DNA from: Serpentinimonas sp.
Lineage (GTDB): Bacteria > Pseudomonadota > Gammaproteobacteria > Burkholderiales > Burkholderiaceae_C
Direction: 5' to 3'
Length of the DNA: 6,420 bases
Assembly (NCBI GenBank): GCA_025458665.1
Contig: JALOSG010000245.1
Span: forward strand, 1 to 6,420
How positions within the stretch are numbered: position 1 is the stretch's first letter; each line of letters starts with the position of its first letter. Positions 1-5,391 of the stretch are shown here, in pieces. A program made the translations under genes and the position numbers. The notes below the pieces were generated by a model. That model was not told the DNA's origin and made no database searches. It worked only from the letters and a program-made list of their open reading frames with translations.

Positions 1-45
1 ACCGTGTCGGTGTACAAGGGCCTGTCTCGTGTGCGATGGCTCCAT
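1..45 (-). CDS. Possible 5' end of a divergent gene, cut by the window edge
   Basis: On the minus strand an ATG at 45-43 opens a frame that stays open to the window edge. It reads MEPSHTRQALVHRHG, 15 codons. A clear Shine-Dalgarno GGAGG (plus-strand cctcc at 54-58) lies 8 bases upstream, the best ribosome binding site in this part of the window. The peptide vaguely resembles the start of zinc-type quinone oxidoreductases (an 'M-ALV-HRHG' pattern), and such genes are often found near FabG-type reductases, but 15 residues cannot establish a family. The stretch is also open in plus-strand frames, so the 3' tail of an upstream plus-strand gene (frame 1 stops at 67-69) is the alternative. Confidence 0.4.
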   Translation of the reverse strand, partial: MEPSHTRQALVHRHG

Positions 46-65
46 CCCGAAAACCTCCAATGCCT

Positions 66-94
66 GTGATACAACAAGCATAGACGAACTACAA
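66..94 (-). promoter_or_regulatory. Weak candidate promoter for the divergent minus-strand gene
   Basis: Read on the minus strand, TTGTAG (94-89) and TATCAC (71-66) are separated by exactly 17 bases. They match the sigma-70 -35 and -10 consensus at 3 of 6 and 4 of 6 positions. The spacing and the position 20 bases upstream of the start at 45 fit, but matches this weak occur by chance. I found no convincing plus-strand promoter or Shine-Dalgarno for the reductase gene in the same interval. Confidence 0.2.
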
Positions 95-108
95 CACCCA
101 ACCACCCC

Positions 109-888
109 ATGCGCAGACTGAACAACAAGGTGGCCCTCATTACCGGGGCCGCTCAAGGCATAGGCTTGGCCACCGCCCTCAAATTCGTGCGCGAAGGCGC
201 TTGTGTTGTGCTGTGCGATGTGCGCCAGACCGCCGTGGATGCGGCCGTGACCGAGTGCCGTGCCGCCGCTGCCACCGAAGGCCTGCCCACCCAGGAAGCC
301 GGGCGCGAACGCATCCTGGGCCTTTGCGTGGATGTCACCCAGAGAGAAGCGGTGGACGCCACCGTGGCGCGCACGCTGGACCACTTTGGCCGCATCGACG
401 TGCTGGTGAACAACGCCGGCATTACCCAGGACGCACGCCTGCAGAAAATGACCCTGGAACAGTTCGACCGCGTGATCGACGTGAACCTGCGCGGCGTGTT
501 CCATTGCGCCCAGGCCGTGGCCGATGTGATGGTGGCGCAGGGCTCGGGCGTGATCCTGAACGCGAGCAGTGTGGTGGGTATTTACGGCAACTTTGGCCAG
601 ACCAACTACGCAGCCACCAAGTTCGGCGTCATTGGTTTCACCAAGACCTGGAGCCGCGAACTCGGCCCCAAGGGCGTGCGCGTCAACGCCGTTGCGCCCG
701 GTTTTGTGGCCACGCCCATCCTGAACACCATCCCGGCCAAGGTGCTGGAGGAGATGGAACACAAGGTGCCACTGCGCCGCCTGGGCCAGCCCGAGGAGAT
801 TGCCAACGTGTATGCCTTCCTGGCCAGCGACGAGGCCAGCTACATCAACGGGGCGGTGCTGGAAGTGTCGGGCGGCATGAGCGTGTGA
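109..888 (+). CDS. fabG: FabG-type short-chain dehydrogenase (3-oxoacyl-ACP / acetoacetyl-CoA reductase-like)
   Basis: A classical short-chain dehydrogenase/reductase of 259 residues, expected to be cytoplasmic and to reduce a 3-keto group with NAD(P)H. Visible motifs are the cofactor loop TGAAQGIG (12-19), NNAG (101-104), the catalytic Asn in DVNLRG (N126), Ser154 in NASSVVG, and Tyr167 and Lys171 in YAATK. The C-terminus INGAVLEVSGGM is typical of FabG. The protein is about 15 residues longer than E. coli FabG, and the extra length is an Ala-rich stretch around residues 50-72, between the second beta strand and the conserved DVT. The ATG at 109 gives the canonical short N-terminus, but the bases before it (aacacccaaccacccc) contain no Shine-Dalgarno. 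The true substrate could be an acyl-ACP in fatty acid synthesis, acetoacetyl-CoA (PhaB-like), or an unrelated ketone. Family assignment is secure; substrate is not. Confidence 0.85.
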   Translation: MRRLNNKVALITGAAQGIGLATALKFVREGACVVLCDVRQTAVDAAVTECRAAAATEGLPTQEAGRERILGLCVDVTQREAVDATVARTLDHFGRIDVLVNNAGITQDARLQKMTLEQFDRVIDVNLRGVFHCAQAVADVMVAQGSGVILNASSVVGIYGNFGQTNYAATKFGVIGFTKTWSRELGPKGVRVNAVAPGFVATPILNTIPAKVLEEMEHKVPLRRLGQPEEIANVYAFLASDEASYINGAVLEVSGGMSV

Positions 889-895
889 CGGCTAC

Positions 896-928
896 GGCCT
901 GAGGGTGAGGCTGCTCCCCGCTCAGGCC
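896..928. terminator. Stem-loop between convergent fabG and rlmB, possible bidirectional terminator
   Basis: GGCCTGAG (896-903) and CTCAGGCC (921-928) form a perfect 8-bp GC-rich stem around a 17-base loop. It lies just after the reductase stop (886-888), and its right arm includes the rlmB stop codon (924-922). Neither strand has a real U-tract after the stem, so this is not a textbook intrinsic terminator. It could still stop or stabilise both converging transcripts. Confidence 0.45.
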
Positions 929-1707
929 TTGCTACCGCGGACCTTCAGGCGCTGGCGCAGTGCCTCGTACAGGCACACCGCGCTGGCTACCGATACGTTG
1001 AGGCTCTCCACGGCGCCCTGCATGGGAATGCGCACCAGCTGATCGCAGGTCTTGCGCGTGAGCTGCCGCATGCCCGGGCCCTCTGCGCCCAGCACCAGGG
1101 CCACCGGGCCGGTCAGGTCAACGTCAAAAATGGTGTCGGTGGCGTCGTCGCTGGTGCCGATCACCCAGATCTGCCGCTCCTTCAGTTCGTTGAGCGTGCG
1201 CGCCAGGTTGGTGACCATGAAATAAGGCACGGTTTCGGCCGCCCCACTGGCCACTTTGGCTACGGTGGCATTGATGCCAGCCGCATGGTCCTTGGGGGCC
1301 ACCACGGCCTGGGCACCCGCACCATCGGCCACGCGCAGGCAGGCGCCGAGGTTGTGCGGGTCGGTCACACCATCGAGCACCAGCAAGAGCGGCGGGTGCG
1401 CGGCGTCGGGGCCTTCGGTGCTGGCCTGCTCCAGCTGCTCCAGCACATCGTCCAGCGAACGGGCCTGTTCCGTGGGTTGCACGCGGGCGGCCACGCCCTG
1501 GTGGCCATGGCTGCCGGCCAGCTTGGCCAGGCGCAGGCCGTCGGCCTCGATCAGCCGCACACCCGCTTCGCGGGCACGGTCGAGGAACTGGCGCATGCGG
1601 GCATCGCGCCGGGTGGGGTCTACATAGACCTCGATGATGGACTGCGGCGCCGTTTTCAGGCGCACGCCGACGGCGTGGAAGCCGAACAGAACTTTGGGAG
1701 AGGACAT
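922..1707 (-). CDS. rlmB: 23S rRNA (guanosine-2251-2'-O)-methyltransferase RlmB (SpoU/TrmH family)
   Basis: A 261-residue SPOUT methyltransferase that uses S-adenosylmethionine to methylate the ribose of G2251 in the P-loop of 23S rRNA. An N-terminal substrate-binding domain (about 1-80, starting KVLFGFHAVGVRL and containing GSHGHQGVAARV) is followed by the catalytic knot domain. SpoU motif 1 is LDGVTDPHNLGACLRVADGAGA (111-132), with the conserved Asn and Arg. Motif 2 is LVLGAEGPGMR (204-214). Motif 3 is IPMQGAVESLNVSVASAV (227-244). Length fits the family (E. coli about 243). I chose the ATG at 1707 because homologues begin near this point. A GTG at 1734 would add nine residues and overlap the upstream ATPase stop by four bases (GTGA). 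Neither start has a good Shine-Dalgarno. The gene lies 23 bases downstream of the ATPase gene and is probably co-transcribed with it. Confidence 0.93.
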   Translation of the reverse strand: MSSPKVLFGFHAVGVRLKTAPQSIIEVYVDPTRRDARMRQFLDRAREAGVRLIEADGLRLAKLAGSHGHQGVAARVQPTEQARSLDDVLEQLEQASTEGPDAAHPPLLLVLDGVTDPHNLGACLRVADGAGAQAVVAPKDHAAGINATVAKVASGAAETVPYFMVTNLARTLNELKERQIWVIGTSDDATDTIFDVDLTGPVALVLGAEGPGMRQLTRKTCDQLVRIPMQGAVESLNVSVASAVCLYEALRQRLKVRGSKA

Positions 1708-1708
1708 G

Positions 1709-1723
1709 GCGCGATTATCGCGC
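1709..1723. repeat. 15-bp inverted repeat just upstream of rlmB
   Basis: GCGCGAT-T-ATCGCGC is a perfect 7-bp inverted repeat around a single base. It begins one base from the rlmB ATG and occupies most of the 23-base gap after the ATPase gene. With a one-base centre it cannot fold fully as a hairpin, so it looks more like a symmetric protein site or a GC-rich coincidence. It takes the place where a Shine-Dalgarno for rlmB would be expected. Confidence 0.4.
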
Positions 1724-1730
1724 GCCGGCC

Positions 1731-2420
1731 TCACACAGCGGCTGCATCCAGTTCGGTGGCGCGGCCGGCTTCCATGGAGATACGCCGCTCGCAGCGGGCC
1801 GCAATGCTGCGGTCGTGCGTCACCAGCACGAGTGTGGTGCCCTGCTCGCGGTTGAGTTCGAACATCAACTCCATGACCTTGTCGCCGGTGGCAAAGTCCA
1901 GGCTGCCGGTGGGCTCATCGGCCAGCAGAACGGCAGGCTGCACCACGAAGGCACGGGCCAGTGCCACGCGCTGCTGCTCACCACCCGAGAGCACCTTGGG
2001 GTAGCGGTTCAGCCGCTCGCCCAGACCCACGCGCTGCAACATGTGGGTAGCGGCGGTGCGGGCGTCGCGGCGGCCCGCCAGCTCCAGTGGCAGCATCACG
2101 TTCTCCAGCGCCGTGAGGTTGCCCAGCAACTGAAAGCTCTGGAACACGAACCCCACCTTCTGCGCACGCAGCGCGGCGCGCTGGTCCTCGTCCATGGCGA
2201 ACAAATCGACACCATCGAGGTGAACCGTTCCCCGCGTGGGCGTGTCCAACCCGGCCACAATAGACAGCAAGGTGCTCTTGCCCGAGCCGGAAGCGCCCAC
2301 TATGGCCACCGTCTCGCCACGGTGCAGGGCGAAATCGATATCGCGCAGAATGTCCAGCGTACCGGTGGCGTCGGTGACCGACTTGAACACATGCTGCACC
2401 GAAATCATGACATCAGACAT
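1731..2420 (-). CDS. ybbA: ABC transporter ATP-binding protein, LolD/YbbA type
   Basis: A 229-residue ATPase subunit of the MacB/LolD/YbbA class, expected to sit on the inner face of the cytoplasmic membrane and drive a FtsX-like permease. All nucleotide-binding motifs are intact: Walker A GASGSGKST (42-50), Q-loop Gln94 in FVFQSFQLL, signature LSGGEQQRVALARA (144-157), Walker B VLLADEPTGSLD (164-175) and the switch histidine in VTHD (His202). Divergent pairing with tesA matches E. coli ybbA-tesA, which favours YbbA over LolD. No permease gene follows on this strand; rlmB comes next after 23 bases, so the membrane partner must be encoded elsewhere or is lost. The chosen ATG at 2420 gives MSDVMISVQ. 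An ATG at 2408 is possible, and neither has a clear ribosome binding site. The reading frame continues upstream, but there it is only antisense to tesA. Confidence 0.9.
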   Translation of the reverse strand: MSDVMISVQHVFKSVTDATGTLDILRDIDFALHRGETVAIVGASGSGKSTLLSIVAGLDTPTRGTVHLDGVDLFAMDEDQRAALRAQKVGFVFQSFQLLGNLTALENVMLPLELAGRRDARTAATHMLQRVGLGERLNRYPKVLSGGEQQRVALARAFVVQPAVLLADEPTGSLDFATGDKVMELMFELNREQGTTLVLVTHDRSIAARCERRISMEAGRATELDAAAV

Positions 2421-2427
2421 AGGAAGG
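2421..2427 (+). promoter_or_regulatory. Ribosome binding site that decides the TTG start of tesA
   Basis: AGGAAGG lies 8 bases upstream of the TTG at 2436-2438. In-frame ATG codons further upstream fall inside the antisense ATPase gene and would place unrelated residues before the signal peptide. This site therefore supports the TTG. It fills half of the 15-base gap between the two divergent genes, so promoters for both must lie inside the opposing coding sequences. Confidence 0.7.
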
Positions 2428-2435
2428 CCGAACAG

Positions 2436-3083
2436 TTGAACAGACGACACTTTACCGCGGTGGCCGCCGCAGCCGCCCTCATGGGGTCTTGGAGCGGCAG
2501 CGCTGCCGCCAATACGCCGCAGCCGCCCGCCCTGCTCATTGTGGGCGACTCGCTCAGCGCCGAGTACGGCCTGCGCCGTGGTACCGGCTGGGTGGCGCTG
2601 CTGGAGCAGCGCCTGCAGGCCGAGAAACGCGCCTGGCGGGTGGTCAATGCCAGCATCAGCGGTGACACCACATCGGGCGGCCGCTCGCGCCTGCCCGCCC
2701 TGCTGCGCCAGCACCAGCCCAAGGTGGTGGTGATCGAGCTGGGCGGCAACGACGCCCTGCGCGGCCTGCCCCTGAACATGACGCAGGACAATCTGGCGCA
2801 CATGGCGCGCATTTCCCGCGAAGCCGGCGCCCGCGTGCTGGTGCTGGGCATGCAGATGCCGCCCAACTACGGCGCGCGTTACGCAGAGCAATTCGCGCAA
2901 CTGTTTGCCACCGTGGCCCAGCAAGAGAAGGCCGCTCTGGTACCTTTCTTTCTGGAGGGCGTGGCCAACGGCCCCGATCCCACCGCCCTGTTCCAGCCCG
3001 ACCGCATCCACCCCTCGGAAGCCGCCCAACCGCGCATGCTGGACAATGTGTGGCCCGAACTGAGCAAGCTGCTGCGGCCCTGA
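2436..3083 (+). CDS. tesA: Exported SGNH-hydrolase: arylesterase / acyl-CoA thioesterase I / lysophospholipase (TesA)
   Basis: A 215-residue secreted serine esterase of the GDSL/SGNH family, acting on thioesters, aryl esters or lysophospholipids in the periplasm. From the TTG start the first 25 residues form a signal peptide: MNRRHF, a run of Ala/Val/Leu, then SAAA before NTPQP, with cleavage likely near residue 25. The NRRHFTA sequence resembles a twin-arginine (Tat) signal. Catalytic blocks are all present: block I LIVGDSLSAEYG (nucleophile Ser39), block II Gly76 in NASISGDTTSGG, block III GGNDALRG (Asn105) and block V DRIHPS (Asp189, His192). E. coli TesA has SAGY where this protein has SAEY. 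It is divergent from the YbbA-like ATPase as in E. coli, which has long suggested a shared but unproven lipid-related role. Confidence 0.92.
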   Translation: MNRRHFTAVAAAAALMGSWSGSAAANTPQPPALLIVGDSLSAEYGLRRGTGWVALLEQRLQAEKRAWRVVNASISGDTTSGGRSRLPALLRQHQPKVVVIELGGNDALRGLPLNMTQDNLAHMARISREAGARVLVLGMQMPPNYGARYAEQFAQLFATVAQQEKAALVPFFLEGVANGPDPTALFQPDRIHPSEAAQPRMLDNVWPELSKLLRP

Positions 3084-3148
3084 CGCGGCCCGGCACACCC
3101 GCCAGACGGCTTTCCACTCTCTTTTTTTTGGCGCCTGCGCCCTGCTCC
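3084..3148. other. 65-base gap between tesA and the mnmH remnant: T8 run and small inverted repeat
   Basis: A run of eight T (3122-3129) is conspicuous in this GC-rich window. The sequence before it forms only a 3-bp stem (GCC-AGAC-GGC), too weak to call an intrinsic terminator. Directly after it is GGCGC-CT-GCGCC (3130-3141), a 5-bp inverted repeat ending eight bases before the mnmH ATG. It could hinder ribosome access there. No Shine-Dalgarno is visible before 3149. Confidence 0.3.
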
Positions 3149-4133
3149 ATGCCCCTGCAAGCCATGCCCGCCAGCGAACTGCTGGCGCGGCTGAACACCT
3201 TCGATGCGATCATCGACGCGCGTACCGAGGACGAGTACGCCCTGGACCACCTGCCCGGCGCAGTGAACTGGCCCACCCTGAACAACCAGGAGCGCATAGA
3301 CATAGGCACCATGTACAAGCAGGTCAACGCGTTCGAGGCCAAGAAGCGCGGTGCGGCGCGGTGGCAACCGCAGCGGATCGCTGGCCACCATACTGAGCGC
3401 CATCGGGTTTCAGGTGACGCTGGTGGAAGGCGGCTACAAGGCGTGGCGCGCCGCGCTGGTGGAGGATATCCCCGCCCTGGCCCAGCGCCTGACCTACCGG
3501 GTGGTCTGTGGCCCCACCGGCTCGGGCAAGACGCGGCTGCTGCAGGCCCTGCGGGCCGAGGGCGCACAGGTGCTGGACCTGGAAGATCTGGCGGCCCACC
3601 GCAGTTCCGTGCTGGGCCTCATCCCTGGTACGCCGCAGCCGAGCCAGAAGCGCTACGACACCCTGATCTGGCATGCGCTGAAGCAGTTTGACCCGGCCCG
3701 TGCGGTGTACGTGGAGAGCGAAAGCAAGAAAGTGGGCAATGTGCGTGTGCCCGATGCGCTGATTGCCGCCGTGCGCGCCAGCACCTGCCTAGACCTGCAA
3801 CTGTCCGAAGAAGAGCGCGTGGCCCTCCTCATGGAGGACTACGATTTCTTCGTGCGGGACAAGGAGTTTTTCTGCCAGCGGCTGGAGGCACTGCGGGAAT
3901 TGCGCGGTGCGGCCACCATAGACCGCTGGACTGCGCTGGTGCGCGCGGGTAACCCGAGCGAAGTGGTGCGTGAGCTGCTGACCCTGCACTACGACCCGGT
4001 GTATGCCGCCTCCATCCAGCGCAATTTCCTGCAGTACCCCAAGGCGCGCGCCTGCGTGTTGCCCAGCCGTTCGCCCGAAGCCTTGCGGGCACTGGCGCGG
4101 GAACTCGTGGCCGAGGAAGCCCAGGCGGTCTGA
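3149..4133 (+). pseudogene. mnmH: Broken tRNA 2-selenouridine synthase (MnmH/SelU): internal deletion plus frameshift
   Basis: Intact MnmH replaces sulfur by selenium in 2-thiouridine at the wobble base of some tRNAs. It joins an N-terminal rhodanese domain to a P-loop domain. Here the first frame (ATG 3149; ATG 3164 is an alternative) reads family sequence through IIDARTEDEYALDHLPGAVN, NNQERIDIGTMYKQVNAFEAKKRGAA, to about 3358. Family sequence resumes at RGGNRSGS (3357-3380) in another frame and runs to the stop at 4131-4133, including LVEGGYKAW, the P-loop GPTGSGKT (3510-3533) and LHYDPVYAASI near the end. Compared with E. coli SelU as I recall it, about 30 codons (near 89 bases) are missing. 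They include the Cys of the C-x-RGG motif needed for catalysis. The downstream part could restart at GTG 3351 as a 260-residue P-loop protein, but selenation should be lost. An assembly error is the main alternative. Confidence 0.85.
3346..3363 (+). repeat. Short direct repeat at the mnmH deletion junction
   Basis: GCGCGGTG occurs at 3346-3353 and again at 3356-3363, two bases apart, exactly where the two halves of mnmH meet. The first copy belongs to the left half (AAG CGC GGT G, Lys-Arg-Gly). The second belongs to the right half (CGC GGT G, Arg-Gly-Gly). Homology between the GGCGC-type sequences flanking the lost segment would explain a slippage deletion. Confidence 0.6.
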
Positions 4134-4136
4134 GCG

Positions 4137-4180
4137 GCCGGATTCAGGCCGGATTCAGGCTGGACTCAGGCTGGACTCAG
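4137..4180. repeat. Four tandem 11-bp repeats between convergent mnmH remnant and metC
   Basis: Four units lie head to tail: two copies of GCCGGATTCAG (4137-4158) then two of GCTGGACTCAG (4159-4180). The types differ only at unit positions 3 and 7, both transitions, giving an A-A-B-B order. The array fills the 43-base gap after the mnmH stop, and its last unit contains metC's stop codon (TGA, 4179-4177). On the metC strand every unit carries TGA. Because 11 is not a multiple of three, the units place stops in all three frames. No strong hairpin terminator is visible here. Confidence 0.9.
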
Positions 4181-5391
4181 GCGAGGTGGGCCATGGCCTG
4201 CAACAAGTCCGCCTTCAGGTCTTCCACCGCCTCCAGGCCCACCGCAAAGCGCAGCAGGCGGTTGGCGTAAGGCCAGGGCTGCTGACGCATGGAGGCAATG
4301 TCGTAGGGCACCACCAGGCTGACCGGCCCTGCCCAGCTGTAGCCCAGCTTGAAGAGCTTGAGCCGGTCGCACACCGCGTCTACCTGCTCGGCGGAAAACT
4401 GCGGCTGGAACACCACGCTGAACAGGCAGGCAGCGGCCGTGGCGGTGCGCTGCCAGTGCTCGTGGCCGGGCGAGCCGGGCAACGCGGGGTGGAACACCTG
4501 AGCCACGGCAGGCTGCTGCTGCATCCACTGGGCCAGTTCGCGGGTGGCGCGGTCCTGCGCGTGGTAGCGCAGCACCATGTTCGGAAGCCCGCGCAGCACC
4601 AGTTCAATATCGTTGGCACCCACGCCCAGGCCCAGCCGCATGTGGCAAAGCAGAAGCTGGCGGTGCAGGCTGGCGTCGCGCGTCACCACGGAGCCCATCA
4701 GCACATCCCCGCCGCCGCTGGGGTACTTGGTCATGGCCTGCATGGAGATATCCACACCCAGGCTGAAGGGCGCAAACGCCACGCCCGCGCCCCAGGTGTT
4801 GTCCAGCGCGGTGACAATACGGCGCGCCCCTTCGGCGCGTTGCTGGTTGGCCGCCTGCACCACCGCCACCAGCGCGGGAATGTCCGGGTATTCCAGCGTC
4901 ACCGAGCCGGGCGCCTCCAGCCACACCAGGCGCGTGGCGGGCGTGATGCAGCGGGCCAGATCGGCCGGGTCCATGGCGTTGTAGTAGCGGGTGGCAATAC
5001 CCCATTGGCGCAACTCGCCCTCGGCGAAGGCTTTGCCGGGCCCATAGGCGTTGTCGGGAATGAGCAGTTCGTCGCCGGTGGCCAGCAGCGCCATGTCCAC
5101 CACCGTAATGGCCGAGAGGCCGCTGGGGGCCAGCAGACAGAACTGGCCGCCCTCCACCGTGGCCATGCGCTCCTCCAGCGTGAAGCTGGTGGGCGTGCCA
5201 TGCAAGCCATAGGTGTAGGCCGACTTGTCCTTCCAGTCGCGCGAGCGCATCGCCGCCACCGTGGGGAAGTACACCGTGGAGCCCTTGTGCACCGGCACCG
5301 CCGGAGACTCGAACTCGGCCGGCGGCCGGTAGGCGTGGTGAACCAGCCGGGTCTCCAGCGCGGGCTGGATGTCCTGCTGCGGCCCGGCCAT
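4177..5391 (-). CDS. metC: Cystathionine beta-lyase (MetC), PLP-dependent
   Basis: A 404-residue cytoplasmic enzyme of the Cys/Met-metabolism PLP family, expected to split cystathionine into homocysteine, pyruvate and ammonia for methionine synthesis. The PLP lysine is Lys222 in ISMQAMTKYPSGG, and the aspartate pairing with the ring nitrogen is Asp197 in TALDNTWGAG. Two blocks recall E. coli MetC rather than cystathionine gamma-synthase: HPALPGSPGHEHW (301-313) and KLGYSWAGPVSLV (348-360). The family motif YxRxGNPT appears as YGLHGTPT (61-68), with Leu where Arg usually contacts the PLP phosphate. I chose the ATG at 5391 because it shares one base with the upstream stop (TGATG) and has GGAAG five bases ahead. 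A GTG at 5403 would add four residues. Cystathionine gamma-lyase activity cannot be excluded. Confidence 0.9.
   Translation of the reverse strand: MAGPQQDIQPALETRLVHHAYRPPAEFESPAVPVHKGSTVYFPTVAAMRSRDWKDKSAYTYGLHGTPTSFTLEERMATVEGGQFCLLAPSGLSAITVVDMALLATGDELLIPDNAYGPGKAFAEGELRQWGIATRYYNAMDPADLARCITPATRLVWLEAPGSVTLEYPDIPALVAVVQAANQQRAEGARRIVTALDNTWGAGVAFAPFSLGVDISMQAMTKYPSGGGDVLMGSVVTRDASLHRQLLLCHMRLGLGVGANDIELVLRGLPNMVLRYHAQDRATRELAQWMQQQPAVAQVFHPALPGSPGHEHWQRTATAAACLFSVVFQPQFSAEQVDAVCDRLKLFKLGYSWAGPVSLVVPYDIASMRQQPWPYANRLLRFAVGLEAVEDLKADLLQAMAHLA

Noticed and set aside
1815..2435. N-terminal extension of tesA across the ATPase gene
   Set aside because: The frame is open upstream, but the residues are non-family sequence antisense to a fully conserved ATPase. 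The TTG at 2436 has a Shine-Dalgarno and begins a proper signal peptide.
2421..3098. N-terminal extension of the ABC ATPase antisense to tesA
   Set aside because: Family sequence starts at MISVQHVFKSV. The upstream residues are a shadow of tesA, and the family length is about 230 residues.
3122..3129. T8 run as an intrinsic terminator of tesA
   Set aside because: The only stem before it is three base pairs, so I describe the gap but do not call a terminator.
2656..3567. Minus-strand open frame across tesA and mnmH
   Set aside because: Low-complexity Arg/Pro/Ala composition typical of an antisense frame in GC-rich DNA. It spans the 3' end of one gene and the start of another.
4137..4180. 11-bp repeats as a CRISPR array or iteron origin
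   Set aside because: Units are directly adjacent with no spacers, only four copies, with no cas or rep gene nearby, and they lie between two convergent metabolic genes.
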